Notes: generated by a model not told the origin, from the letters alone. DNA of 64,000 nt from Prorocentrum cordatum (GCA_963575745.1 CAUYUJ010001726.1:20001-84000), one strand, 5' to 3'; shown: positions 21,511-31,405, counted from the first letter of the stretch. A program made the numbers and translations.

Positions 21511-22045
21511 GTCGGGTACGTCACAGGGTAGTATGTTTTGACGATATCGGGGCACCTGTTCAGTATTCTTCTCGCGGCAGGGTTCTCTCGCGGGTCGAGC
21601 TCCTGCTGCACGTGCGCCCAGGGCCCCGAGGGCGGCCCCCCGGGAGGCCGCCGCCGCCCTGGCTCCGCCCAGGGCCGCGAGATGAGGGAGGAGTGAGTGG
21701 AAGGAGGAGGAGGCAGGGAGGGAGGAGGGAGGAGGAGGAGTAGGAGGGAGGGAGGAGGAGGAGGAGGAGGAGGAGGAGGAGCCTGTCTTGATCTCTCGCT
21801 CAAGATCCGCCTGTAGGGGGACACGCCCGACCTGAGGCAAAGGGCGCAAAGACCCTCGGAGGCCGCAGTGAGGGGGGCTCTTGCCGGGCGGCGGGCGGCC
21901 CGTGGGAGCGGCAGAGGGCGGGCCGCAGATGCAAGCTCCTCCTCCTCCTCCTCCTCCTCCTCCTTCCTCACCCATCCTCCAGAGCGCTCCCCTCCCCCGT
22001 CCTCTCCTCCCTCCTCCTCCTCCTCCTCCTAACCACCTCCTCCTC
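21511..22045. repeat. Possible M element with arrays inside, then (CTC)n
   Basis: GTCGGGTACGTCAC at 21511 resembles a family M left end; a good M right end (CCTGTAGGGGGACACGCCCGAC, two words) closes at 21831. Between them are unique DNA and a GGA array (21690-21780). A CTC array follows at 21930-22045. Whether one element once spanned the interval is uncertain. Confidence 0.4.
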
Positions 22046-22297
22046 ACTCAGTCTCCTCCCGAGACGCAAGGGCACCCCCGGAGGCAGGCGCGCGTCCCTG
22101 CCAGGCGCGGCGGGCACGTCCGAGCTTCCCACTCCGCGGCGGGCCAGGGGGGGCAAGCGAGAGGGGGGGAGGCCTCTTCTCACAGGGCGGCGGGGCTTCT
22201 GAGAAGCCCTCGCGCTCTCTGAGAGGAGCGCCGTCTCTGTTTCGTCTGCGGCGCAGGCGGAGGGAGCTTCGCGGCAGCTGGGCGAGCGGCTGCGGCC

Positions 22298-22428
22298 GCG
22301 CCTCCTACAGACGGACTTCGGAGGAATGATCAGAAGAGTCCTGCAACAACAAAAAAAGAGAGCGCGAAAAAACGTCGCCTGACTTGTTCCATTCGCGAGC
22401 ACTCTTCCTGCAGGGGGACATGCCCGAG
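22298..22428. mobile_element. TIR element, family M copy (short)
   Basis: The right end CTGCAGGGGGACATGCCCGAG is family M. The left side CGCCTCCTACAGACGG mirrors it loosely. The interior is A-rich (CAACAACAAAAAAAG). Confidence 0.5.
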
Positions 22429-22584
22429 TTTGATTCCCCGATCTAGTATTAGAGGCGCGTGGACTCTACTCGACTTGGAACAAAGGCACCTCCAGGCGCC
22501 GGGGTCGGACGGCGGGATACGCGCCAAGAGCGGCCCAGGCCCGACGAGGTAGGCGCAGGCATGGAGACAGAGACGGCCGAGAGG

Positions 22585-22790
22585 CCGATGCGGAGAGGCC
22601 GACTGCGAGACGGAGAGACTGAGGGATACGGCTGGGCCGCTGTCGTAAGGAACCCTAACTAGGGAGCGAGGCCCCTGTTTTCCGTAGGTGCCGATGCGGA
22701 GAGGTCGACTGAGAGACTGAGAGACTGAGGGATACGGTCGGGCCGCTGTCCTAAGGAACCCTGATTGAGGAACGAGGCCCATGTTTTGTT
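22585..22790 (+). repeat. Two tandem ~105-bp units
   Basis: CCGATGCGGAGAGG starts at 22585 and 22690. Both units continue GAGACTGAGGGATACGG, GGGCCGCTGTC and TAAGGAACCCT, and end GAGGCCC.TGTTTT. Confidence 0.85.
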
Positions 22791-22894
22791 CCATAGGCTA
22801 CACTTTGATCTCCCCTGGAAAGCCTGAGGAAAACCTGAGGCAGACTGTAAAACAATCAAGGAGCACCGAGCCCCTTCCCAACGAGAAGGGCTCC

Positions 22895-22986
22895 TGCTTC
22901 GGCGGCCCCCTCCCCCAGGATGCGCAAGAGCACCCAACGAACACACAGAACCCTAGGGCACCCTCCCCGAACCGACCTCGATCTCA
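22895..22986 (+). repeat. Dispersed repeat P copy 2
   Basis: GGGCACCCTCCCCGAACCGA and CCTCGATCT match 4228-4377. The 5' part is more diverged. Confidence 0.55.
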
Positions 22987-23017
22987 CGCCTCTCGGCCCC
23001 ACGGCAGGCCGACAGGG

Positions 23018-23265
23018 ACGAGGAGGAGGAGGAGGAGGCGGAAGAGGAGGAGGAGAAGGATAAGATGGAGGAGGAGGAGGACGAGGAGGAAGAGGAAGAG
23101 AAGGAGGAGGAGGGGGCGAAGGAGGAGGAGGAGGAGGAGGAGGAGAAGGATAAGAGGGAGGAGGAGGGGGAGGAGGAGGAGAGAGGAGGAGAGGAGGGGA
23201 GGGAGGAGGAAGAGGAGGAGTAGGAGGAGGAGCAGGAGGAGGAGGAGGAGGAGGAGGAGGTCCGC
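23018..23265. repeat. (GGA)n array
   Basis: GGA with AAG and GGGG variants for ~250 bp. Confidence 0.9.
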
Positions 23266-23411
23266 GCGAGGCGCGAGGCGCATTAGCCCGACCGCCCTCG
23301 GGGGCAGGTCGGCGCACGGCCCCCTGCCGCGAAGCGGCTCGCGCTTTCTGCGCGCGGTCTCGCGGCGCGGCTGTTGCGAGGGGCGCACGGCGGTCGGCGA
23401 AGGGGACCGGG

Positions 23412-23463
23412 CGGGCTCGGGGCAGATATCATGGCCCCCGCCATGATATCTGCCTCGAGCCCG
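23412..23463. repeat. Near-perfect 24-bp hairpin
   Basis: Arms CGGGCTCGGGGCAGATATCA... and its inverse close on a CCCC loop with one mismatch. An imperfect second version centred on ATCATGGCCCCCGCCATGAT lies at ~24020-24060. The 23465-24150 interval otherwise shows nothing recognisable. Confidence 0.8.
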
Positions 23464-24139
23464 CCTCGGCATCCAGTGAAGACGAGAAGGTGGGTTAAGA
23501 AGGCAGGCAAAGAGACCGACTGACCCGCTTGAATTATGCCCCAATCGGTAGAAGCGAGCAGGAGCATGAAGCATCATGTCACTCCTAATCGGGCTCTGAT
23601 CCAGTCACCTCTGAGCGTGGCGCTGGGTCAGGGGGCATAGTCTGTGTTTGTGCACATCCCTGCCTCGGATAATGAAGTTTTCGTGCGAGGGTCTGCCGTG
23701 CAATGACGGCGATTTGCCGTAGCACTGAGGGCGGGGGGCACGTGGGAGAGGGTGGAGGTCAATGGAGGACGAGGAGGGGAGGAAGGGAGGGGATGTGGAG
23801 GGACAGGGGGAAGGTGCACAAGGTAAAGTGGAAGGAGGAGGTAGAGAAGCCGCGCAGCACAGCAGGCACAAGACGGGGGTGGACAGAACGCCGCTAACCT
23901 AGATCGGGGGCGGCCAAGGGGGGGGGTCCAAGAGGGTGGGGCGCAAATCATGGCTGGCGGCATGTGCGCGGCCCAGGGGATGGGCCAGGGATGTATTGAG
24001 ATAAGAAGGGGCGCCATGAAATCTGGGGAGACATCATGGCCCCCGCCATGATATCCACCCCCCCTAGTCATCACCCCTCTCTTTGCCGCCTCCGACTAGA
24101 CACAGGCCGCATGGGCACGGGGACGAGAACTGTTTTCCA

Positions 24140-24295
24140 CCACCACCACCACCATAAGTTGGAGGAGGGAAGGAGGAGGACGAGGAGGAGGAGTACGAAG
24201 AGGAGGAGGAGGAGGAGGAGGAGGAGGAGTAAGAAAAGGAGGAGGAGGAGTACGAAGAGGAGGAGGAGGAGGATGAGGAGGAGGAGGATGCACGA
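24140..24295. repeat. (CAC)n patch and (GGA)n array
   Basis: A short CAC run at 24140-24152, then GGA with AAG and TAC variants to 24295. Confidence 0.85.
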
Positions 24296-24455
24296 AGTGA
24301 TCGAGCGTCGATGGCGGCGCGCTGTGCCGGGCATCCATTCGCACGCCTCACGCGGGGGCCACGGTGCGTAAACGGGGCACGCTGGCCAGCCGCGCAAGAC
24401 TGCGGCTCCGCATGCGACGAAGGCTGCTGCGCCTGGCCCCTTGACACAGCGGTGA

Positions 24456-24623
24456 CTACCTGCCAGACCACCCCAACTCAACCCGAAGACCCAAGTTTCG
24501 GGTTGGGGGGGGTACGGGTTCCGCATGTATTTTCTCGATGTTCCCCAGACCCCCCCCCCAAACTGGAAATCGAGGGTTAATTTGGGCCTTCGGGTTGAGT
24601 TGGGGTGGTTTGGTGGGTGGTAG
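24456..24623. mobile_element. TIR element Q beside the assembly gap
   Basis: Arms CCACCCCAACTCAACCCGAAG and the inverse CTTCGGGTTGAGTTGGGGTGG (one base longer than shown here in each case) are perfect over ~21 bp. The core element is 24463-24613 (151 bp); weaker matches CTACC/GGTAG extend it to 168 bp. The gap starts 8 bp later, so the foldback may have blocked assembly. Confidence 0.7.
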
Positions 24624-24631
24624 ACACGGGG

Positions 24632-24731
24632 NNNNNNNNNNNNNNNNNNNNNNNNNNNNNNNNNNNNNNNNNNNNNNNNNNNNNNNNNNNNNNNNNNNNN
24701 NNNNNNNNNNNNNNNNNNNNNNNNNNNNNNN
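24632..24731. other. Assembly gap (100 N)
   Basis: Exactly 100 N, the conventional placeholder for a scaffold gap of unknown size, between TIR element Q and a (CTA)n run. Confidence 1.
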
Positions 24732-24741
24732 ACTACGACTG

Positions 24742-24777
<36 letters not shown>

Positions 24778-25059
24778 CTACTACTACATCCCCATCCACG
24801 TCCACCTCCTCCTCCTCCTCCACCTTCTCATCATCAGCAGCGGCATCATCATCATCATCATCATCAGCAGCATCAGCATCATCATCACCATCACCATCAC
24901 CATCATCATCATGATCATCATCATCAGCATCAGCATCATCAGCACCATCACCACCACCACCACCATCATCATCATCAGCATCATCATCACCATCACCATC
25001 ACCACCATCAGCATCATCATCACCACCACCATCATCATCATCACCATCACCATCATCAC

Positions 25060-25090
<31 letters not shown>

Positions 25091-25435
25091 GGCATCATCA
25101 GCATCATCAGCATCACCAGCATCATCAGAATCATCTGTTCATCCTCATCCTGATCCTCCTCATCCTACTTGCCCTCTTCCTCCTCCTCCTACTCCGTCTC
25201 CTCCTCCTCTCCCTCCTCGTCCTCCTCCTCCTCCTCTCCTCCTCTTCCTCCTCCTCTTCCTCCTCCTCCCGCCCTCCCTCCTCTCCCTCCTGCTCCACAT
25301 CCTCCTCCTCCTCCTGCTCCTCCTCCTCCTCCTCCTCATCGTCCTCCTCCTCTTCCTCCGCCTCCTCCTCCTCCTCCTCCTCCGCCTCCTCCTCCTCCTC
25401 CTCCTCCTCCTCCTCCCCCTCCTCCCCCTCCTCCC
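24732..25435. repeat. (CTA)n - (CTC)n - (CAT)n - (CTC)n mosaic
   Basis: CTA to ~24788, a short CTC, ~300 bp of CAT/CAC/CAG triplets, then ~300 bp of CTC. Bases 25436-25679 hold nothing recognisable. Confidence 0.95.
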
Positions 25436-25679
25436 AACATCCTGTTTTCCTTCATCGACTGCATCCCTGGGTCGGCCGATCGATCCATCGACAGACAGAG
25501 GAGGAGGGAGGAGAGCGCGGGGCGAGCGGGGCGGGACGGCGGACCTCTCCCCACTTCCTGTGGACGGGGTGCGTGGGCCCCTTCTTCGAGTCCTGCACGT
25601 CGGCGCCTCCTCCTCCATCCACTCCTCCTTCCACTCCCCCTCACAATGTCTGAGCCTCAAGCTCACAAACACTCCCAGC

Positions 25680-26117
25680 AGTTTCAGAGATGGAGGGCGG
25701 GCCGCTGTCAGAATGTGGCTCTCGGCTGAGAACCGCGCGCCTTCGTGTCAAAACTCTGCGGGGAGGTTCACGGATTGAGGGCGGTGCCTTTTCAACATGT
25801 GGCTCTCGCCTTAGCGTCGCGCACATTCGTTTCAACAGTTTGCAAAGAGTTTCACAGAGTGAAGGCGGTCCGTTTTGAAAAAATGTGGCTCTCGCCGGCC
25901 GGAGCGCCGCGCACAGTCGCGCTGTAGAGTTTGCACGAGCGTCATGGATTGAGGGCAGTGTCGTTTCAAAGTGTGGCTCTCGCCTTCGAGCCGCGCACAG
26001 TCGTTTCAAAATATCACAAGACTTTTCGACATTGAGGGCGGTTTCTTTCCAAAATGTGGTGCTTGCATTAGCGCCGCGTACAGTCGTTTAAAACGTTGCA
26101 GGAGTTTCGGTGGATGT
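25680..26117 (+). repeat. B-unit minisatellite, five units
   Basis: ~85-bp units, each with GATTGAGGGCGG, AATGTGGCTCTCGCC and GCCGCGCACA.TCGTTTCAAA, diverged 15-25% by eye. No A units directly follow; the LCIB-like gene lies next, and an A block is found 2 kb on at 28091. Confidence 0.8.
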
Positions 26118-26676
26118 CATGGCGAACGTACCAGAAATCATGTCTTGTTCAGGGAACGATTGGAACTATCAGGGCGCAACTTTTTTCGCATAACGGCAGC
26201 CCACATTCGCTTCCTCGCCAGAGCAGTGGCTCTGCCTAGCCGCAGAAGCAAAATGTCAGACGCGACACACGCAGCTGAATGGCAAAACAATGGCTCCACG
26301 AGACCTGGGAAAAAATGCGGCACGTGATTGTGGGTGGCCGGCAGTGAAAAGAAAACGAGCCCGCTCACGAAAGCTTGGGCGCGATCGCGCCGCCCTTGGG
26401 GCTGCCGCAGAACCTATATAACTGCTCCACGGCTGGCGGCTATTAAGCCACTGCGTGAGATCTCAGAGACTCGAAAAAATGATGTGAACATATACCTTAC
26501 CACTTAAAAAACAGTGCCTATGCTTAAAGGCAAAATAAGACGCTTACTGCCAGTGGCTTCCGCAGCGTACGCTCGCGTGCACGCCACTGCAGCCCCCGGC
26601 TGCAGCGCGAGAGAGCGGCACCGCCCCATCCCCGCGACAGGTGACTGTACGAGCGCCCGCACCTGGTGGCCAACAT
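26118..26676 (-). other. 3' flank or intron of the LCIB-like gene
   Basis: On the minus strand this follows the splice donor at 26700. Candidate acceptors are two CTGCAG sites and CACTGGCAG between ~26605 and 26545. Depending on the one used, a last exon would add 0 to ~30 residues. No other gene or repeat is seen; TATATAAC at ~26413 may be coincidental. Confidence 0.3.
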
Positions 26677-27957
26677 CTACCACCCAGCAGACGCACGTAC
26701 CTGTTTCGCCTTCGTCTCGCTCCCCAAGATCTGGGCGAGGTCGGGGCGATCGCCGAAGGCCTGCTGGTATAGGTCGGTCGCCGCCCCGTCCTTCGTCTTA
26801 GTCTCGAACATGAGGGGCTGGAAGAAGTCCCCGCCTCTGTTGCGGTTGATCATTATGCCCCCAACGACCGTCAACTCATCGCACCAGTCGTAGATGTCAG
26901 GGATACTCTTCAGCGTGTCGAGCATGAGGTCGCGCGCGATGTTGTATGTCTGGTAGGCCACGTACGCCATCTTGTCCTGAGAGTCTTCGACCCCTTCGAG
27001 CAGCGGGCGCATGTTATCCACGATGTACTTCTCCTGAGCGTCGTACGCGGAGCCCAAATCGCTGCCCCCGCTGTCAGACTTCCTGATGGCGTTGAACGCT
27101 CCGACCGCCGCACCGCAGGCCGTGGAATTCTTCAGCTGTCCCTCCCTGAGGATGCTGCCAACCGCGCCGTCGGTATTAATGCCCACGTGCGGCGCGAAAC
27201 AAATGAGGACCTTCCCTTTCACTGGTGTGTGGTGCAAGAACGCCTCGAACCCAGACTTTCCGGCGAATGGTAGACCTCCTAGACCGCCGAGCGCGAAGGC
27301 CTCGCCCCACTCGTTCTGCATGAGAGCAACGAGCTCCTGGGCCTTGGAATTGATCTCGTCTGGGCACACGCTCTGGGCGTACAAAGTATTCTGGGGGGTG
27401 TAGCCGCGCTTGGTGAGCACGTCCGCTACGGCACTGTTGACGTCATTGGCCAGAAGAGCCGTCGGGAAAAATGTCTTCATGGCCCGCTCCGCAGGAGGGG
27501 AGGCGTAAAAGCCGCGAAATAATTTCTGAGCGATCTGGTATTGCTGGCCCAGGGTGCCTACCCACACGCCGCCCAATGCCGACCCCAAGACTGCCAGCGC
27601 AGTGCGCCGGAACGCGTCGTACTTCATCTCCTTGGCGATCTCCTGGAACTCCTCCCTGTCGATTGAGTTCGAGCTGTCCGGGTCGTACTTGCTGAACAGA
27701 CGGTCCACTTCCTTGTCGTCCACCTGCCCAATGCTGTCGCGCAGCCAGTCCTCGTCCACCGCGGCGGCGCCACCCCCCTTTGCGGCGCGGGCGACCCGCG
27801 CCGCGAGGCGGGGCCGCGGGGCTGGCCCGCAGGAGGTGCTCCAGGCCGACGACGGGCCGACGGCCGCGGCGAGCGCCGCCGCCGAGGCCAAGGCCGCGGG
27901 GACAAGGCCGCGACCTCCGCGTCGAGGTGGCGCCCGACAGCGGCGCGCCCCCGCCAT
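26677..27957 (-). CDS. LCIB: EF-hand/LCIB-type carbonic anhydrase, plastid-targeted
   Basis: Predicted to interconvert CO2 and bicarbonate in or around the plastid, as known for the LCIB/LCIC (beta-CA-like) family in algal carbon concentration. The start chosen is ATG 27957; the frame is open further upstream, but only from here does a leader make sense. Residues 1-38 look like a signal peptide (LVPAALASAAALAAAVGPSS), then an Arg-rich transit-like stretch to ~60. One EF-hand loop is at 92-103 (DPDSSNSIDREE, all calcium positions filled). A hydrophobic helix follows at ~119-137. The LCIB domain spans ~160 to 415. Expected zinc ligands are present: Cys198 in CPDE, His257 in FAPHVG, Cys281 in STACGA; Asp200 is the likely catalytic partner. 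The reading frame ends seven codons after CAG|GTACGT, a strong splice donor, so the true C-terminus probably lies in another exon. Family assignment is firm; location and calcium control are inferred. Confidence 0.88.
   Translation of the reverse strand: MAGARRCRAPPRRGGRGLVPAALASAAALAAAVGPSSAWSTSCGPAPRPRLAARVARAAKGGGAAAVDEDWLRDSIGQVDDKEVDRLFSKYDPDSSNSIDREEFQEIAKEMKYDAFRRTALAVLGSALGGVWVGTLGQQYQIAQKLFRGFYASPPAERAMKTFFPTALLANDVNSAVADVLTKRGYTPQNTLYAQSVCPDEINSKAQELVALMQNEWGEAFALGGLGGLPFAGKSGFEAFLHHTPVKGKVLICFAPHVGINTDGAVGSILREGQLKNSTACGAAVGAFNAIRKSDSGGSDLGSAYDAQEKYIVDNMRPLLEGVEDSQDKMAYVAYQTYNIARDLMLDTLKSIPDIYDWCDELTVVGGIMINRNRGGDFFQPLMFETKTKDGAATDLYQQAFGDRPDLAQILGSETKAKQVRASAGW
26695..26703 (-). 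promoter_or_regulatory. Predicted 5' splice donor of the LCIB-like gene
   Basis: CAG|GTACGT on the minus strand matches the eukaryotic donor consensus and falls at a codon boundary just after GSETKAKQ, where conserved family sequence ends. Reading through gives VRASAGW and a stop, so splicing would replace that tail. Confidence 0.6.
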
Positions 27958-27967
27958 CTCTCTGGGC

Positions 27968-27985
27968 CCTGCGGGCGTTCTTGAC
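27968..27985 (-). promoter_or_regulatory. Possible spliced-leader acceptor upstream of ATG
   Basis: AACGCCCGCAG|G lies 11 nt before the chosen ATG. Dinoflagellate mRNAs receive a trans-spliced leader at such AG sites. This supports starting at 27957 rather than further upstream, but an AG alone is weak evidence. Confidence 0.3.
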
Positions 27986-28090
27986 GAAAGGACGACAGGG
28001 ACGACGGGCCCACTGCGGGCGCGCGGCGCAAGAACGGCACCCCGTGGGGGGCTCCGAGCCGACACCGCGCAACTCTTACGCTGACGCGCG

Positions 28091-28195
28091 GTGCTGGAGT
28101 CCCGTGAATGGCGTTCTGGCACGACTCAGGATCGTCAAGACGCAGCAGTCAGGTTGACTCGTGGCGTTGAAGTCCTGAGAATGGTGTTCTGGCCT
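28091..28195 (+). repeat. A-unit minisatellite
   Basis: GAATGGCGTTCTGGCACGAC, AGGATCGTCAAGACGCA and TTGACTCGTGGCGTTGAAGT repeat ~1.4 times. It lies just upstream of the LCIB-like gene, in opposite orientation to it. Bases 28200-28690 after it hold CTC-rich and unique DNA with no gene. Confidence 0.75.
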
Positions 28196-28694
28196 CCGTC
28201 TCATACGAAACCTCTTGCTCTTGTTTCCCTTCTCTCGCCCCTTCTCCTCCATTCCGCATTACTCCATGTCCTCATCATCGCTCTCCTTCTTCTCCTCTTT
28301 CTCCTCCACATCTGATATTTACCTCTTCGTCCCCCGTCATTCCTTCTTTCATACTACCCACCTTCCAGGCGAATATCTCATCATCATTGTCCTCCTGATG
28401 CTGATACTACCCTCATCCTGCTACGACACCTCCTCTTCATGTTCCTTATCGTCGCTGTGATTGATATCATCCTCCGTTGGCAAGAACCCCAGAAATACTT
28501 GGCACCTCTAAGAACGGCAACGGGAGACCACGATGGGCGAGTATTGCGAACCGCGGCCCCACGACGCCTGCTCCGGGCTCTTGGACACTCGCGAGTCCGT
28601 TCGACATAAAGTTCCCGCACGAAAAATTATGATTGGCGTTGGGAGGACGGAGAGGAACGAGTAGAGGAACAAACAACTACACACAAATAGAGAA

Positions 28695-28934
28695 TCAGCC
28701 TTTTAGAGGCCTGGGAATGGGCATCACCACCAACACAGGGGGTTGCCTCCACATGGGGAGGACGATCCTAGATTTCAGTGTTGGTGGCAATATTTCGGTC
28801 ACCTTGGAAGCCAAACTATTACCACCATCACCGAGATCGGGATCTTCTTCCCTCGGTGGATGCACACCGCCGATATTGGTGTTGGTGTCAATCTCTAGGT
28901 CTGCGAGCCTTGCGCGGATTTCTCTGATCGGCAC
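28695..28934 (-). CDS. Doubtful 79-codon coding-like frame
   Basis: The frame contains IREIRARLADLEIDTNTNIG and HPPREEDPDLGDGGNSLASK, a protein-like mix rather than triplet artefact. The first codon is an ATG inside a longer region without splice support. No homologous family is recognised, and the plus strand also has an open frame here, so this may be chance. Confidence 0.2.
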   Translation of the reverse strand: MPIREIRARLADLEIDTNTNIGGVHPPREEDPDLGDGGNSLASKVTEILPPTLKSRIVLPMWRQPPVLVVMPIPRPLKG

Positions 28935-29110
28935 TGGCCAATTGAGGGGCCCCAGGGCCCCAGAGCCCTACCACTGACCGGGTCCCAATTCCTCTTTTCT
29001 GAAGAATTGGTTTCTAGTGAATCTGGCCAACTGAGGGGCCCCAGGGCCCTACCACTGACCGGGTCCCCTTGCCCGGGGTCCTGGCCATACCCGAGACTCC
29101 TCTGATCGGC
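28916..29110 (+). repeat. Diverged tandem units with CTACCACTGACCGGGTCCC
   Basis: TCTGATCGGCACTGGCC, TGAGGGGCCCCAGGGCCC and CTACCACTGACCGGGTCCC recur at ~100-bp spacing; a third partial start is at ~29100. Confidence 0.7.
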
Positions 29111-29225
29111 ACTGGCCCTCTCCCTGGCGCACGAAGCGCGCCGGGGGGGCGGCGCCGGAGGCGCCGCCGGGCCCCGGCTCCGACCCGAGAAGTCCGCGCG
29201 GAGCTCCCCGGGAGGCTACGTTTGC

Positions 29226-29470
29226 GCAGGCACCTCCTCCTCGAGGGAGGGGGAAGGGAGGGAGGGAGGGAGAAGGCAGAGAGGGAGGGAGGGGGAAGGG
29301 AGGGAGGGAGACGGCGGGTGAGGGAGGGAGGGAGGGAGGGAAGGAGGGAGGGAGGGAGGGGAGGGAGAAGGCAGGAGGAGGGGAGGGAGGGAGGGAGGGA
29401 GGCGGGGAGGGAGGCAGACGGCGGAGAGGCGGAGAGGAAGAGGAGGGAGGGAGGAGGGAGGGCAGCAGGA
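29226..29470. repeat. (GGGA)n array
   Basis: GGGA and GGAGG repeats with inserted AAGGCAGA and GACGGCGG words. Bases 29471-29756 hold nothing recognised. Confidence 0.9.
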
Positions 29471-29756
29471 GGGCCTCGGGGGTGTTCTGCAAGCCTCGTC
29501 TGAGCGCCGACGAGGAGCGAAGTCGCAGGCGCTCGCGCGGGGGTCGTGCGTGTCGGCCGGGGGAGGAGCGGGTGACAGCTTCTGTTCTACGTCGGCGGCT
29601 GGGCAGGGGAACTGCACTGGCGGGAGAGCAGTGACAGCGGGGAGACCGTTATTGAAGCGAAGTGCGCCACCAGCAGGAGAAGGGAAGGGGACAGGGAGGG
29701 CGGCCGAAGGAGGAGAGAGAAGTGGATCAAAAACGTGAAGTGGGAATGATCAGCCA

Positions 29757-29942
29757 AGAACAGGGCCCCTAACCCTTTGGGAGGGGACCCAAGTTAGGAG
29801 GCCCAAACACATTGGGGCTAGGGGGTCTTTTCTGCAGACGTATCAGACCAAACCGCCCAGATCGATTATCCCTGATGCGAGGACGGGGACCTAAGTGAAG
29901 CTACGTCTTCATCGTGGTATTGGGGTTAGGGGCTCTTTTGTG
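29757..29942. mobile_element. Possible TIR element
   Basis: GGGCCCCTAACCCTTT near the left is mirrored by GGGGTTAGGGGCTCTTT on the right, 186 bp in total, with no ORF. Only ~12 bp of the arms match well, so this is tentative. Confidence 0.35.
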
Positions 29943-30186
29943 CTCGATGAACGAGGACGGATAAAGTAGATTGGGTGCGGGCCCTCCCAGAGAAGCGCAA
30001 CAACACAGCAAAAACAGATCGGCTCTTGAAGTTTGGGCGCCCGAGTTATCCGGGGAAACTCGTGTCTGGGGTAACTCAGGATTGGATTCCCGAAAAACGA
30101 AGCCGAGTTAGCCCTGACCCGAATTACCCCCAATCAATGGATCGTTTGAAATGGGATCGATAAAAAGAGCGATATGGAGATCGACT

Positions 30187-30275
30187 GGGAACCCGGGAAC
30201 CCGGAACCCACCGAAATCGGCCTGGAACCAGTGACCAGGAACCCAGAACCGGAACCCAGGAACCCAGCCGGCCAC
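30187..30275 (+). repeat. GGAACCC minisatellite
   Basis: GGGAACCC, GGAACCCA and CAGGAACCCAG words repeat over ~90 bp. Confidence 0.75.
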
Positions 30276-30342
30276 CAGAATCGGCGGGACACTTTCGCCA
30301 AATCTTCCAACTTCTGCTAGGACCCCTTCAGTAGCCTTCATT

Positions 30343-30730
30343 CGGCGGCGAGCGAGGATCGGGGGCGCGCAGACATGGACTAGCGATCCATGGATTTGGC
30401 GCGCGGTCGCCAAATCCATGGATCGGCGGAGGTGTCCTCCCCAAAATGTGGCCAGTGCCGCCTCGCTCGGCGGAAATCCGCGATTCTCCATGGAGACGGG
30501 ACCCGTCAATCCACGCCCCCTTGATCCATGGTTGCGATCGCCTGAGAGGAGGGGAAAGGAGAAGCGGCGGGCCTTCTCAGAAGGTCCGGAAGACCCCCCG
30601 CCTTGCGAGAAAAATTCTAAGCCTTCCCCGGGGGCACGGAAAGCCTCTCGGAGGCGAGAGGGCTTCTGAGGAGCCCCGCCGAGTTCCGAGAAGGCCTTCT
30701 CCTTCTCGGTTCCCCCCCTCGCTCGCCGCC
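30343..30730. mobile_element. TIR element H copy 2, split by repeat I
   Basis: It opens GGCGGCGAGCG and closes CGCTCGCCGCC, as in H copy 1. From ~30551 it shares GGGCCTTCTCAGAAGG, AAGCCTTCCCCG and CGAGAAGGCCTTCT with that copy. The intervening 30366-30550 is family I, so I inserted into H. Confidence 0.6.
30366..30550 (-). repeat. Dispersed repeat I copy 1
   Basis: It contains a 17-bp palindromic arm pair around GATCCATGGATTTGGCG, then CCGCCTCGCTCGGCGGAAAT, GGGACCCGTC and CCCCTTGATCCATGG. All of these recur in reverse orientation at 47430-47835. Confidence 0.75.
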
Positions 30731-30889
30731 GATGCAAGATCACCGCGATGCAGCTGCGGCGGTCAAAAACTCGGGCCTGCCAAAAATCAAACCTTGAGCC
30801 GACGCGATAGCTGGTCCCCAGAGGCCAACCACCTAGAACTGCTGCTCCGTCCTTCGTCATCCCTCCTCCAATACCCCTGATCATCCTCC

Positions 30890-31100
30890 CTTCCAGTTCC
30901 TTCTCCTCCTCATCATCGTCCCAGTCTTCCATCATCCGCCCTTCTCCCCCTCCGCCTTCAACTCCTCCCTCCTCCTCCTCCTCCTCTTACTCCTCCTCCT
31001 GCTTTTCCTCCTCCTCCTCTTCCTCCACCTCCTCCTCCTCCTCCTCCTCCTCCTCCTCCTCCTCCTCCTCCTCCTCTTCCTCCTCCTCCTCCCGCTCCGC
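30890..31100. repeat. (CTC)n array
   Basis: CTC with CTT and CAT variants, densest at 31025-31085. Bases 31111-31300 hold nothing recognised. Confidence 0.9.
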
Positions 31101-31299
31101 CAGGAGGGGGAAAGAGGACCCCCTTAGCCCCCTCGAGCCCTCCAACACCCTCCAGAGCTCCCCCAAAAGATCCTAAGATAACTCTCCCCCACCACCCCCG
31201 CCAGGGAGAGATGAAGGAGAGGGAGGGAGCGCGAGGGATATCGGCGGCGAGAACAAGGGGTTGGGCTAGGCGAGGCGCTCGTCAGCGCGTCCTGGCTGC

Positions 31300-31405
31300 T
31301 CCGGGGGGGGAGGAGGATGGGGAGGAGGAGGAGGAGGAGGAAGAGGAGGAGGAGGAGGACGAGGAGGAGGAGGAGGAGGAGGAGGAGGAGGAGGGAGAGG
31401 AGAAG
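31300..31405. repeat. (GGA)n array
   Basis: GGA run with one GAC interruption. Confidence 0.9.

Noticed and set aside
27957-28122. An LCIB start 55 codons further upstream
   Set aside because: The upstream codons are Arg/Pro/Ser-rich without leader character; a signal-peptide-like leader begins at the ATG at 27957, just after a possible spliced-leader acceptor.
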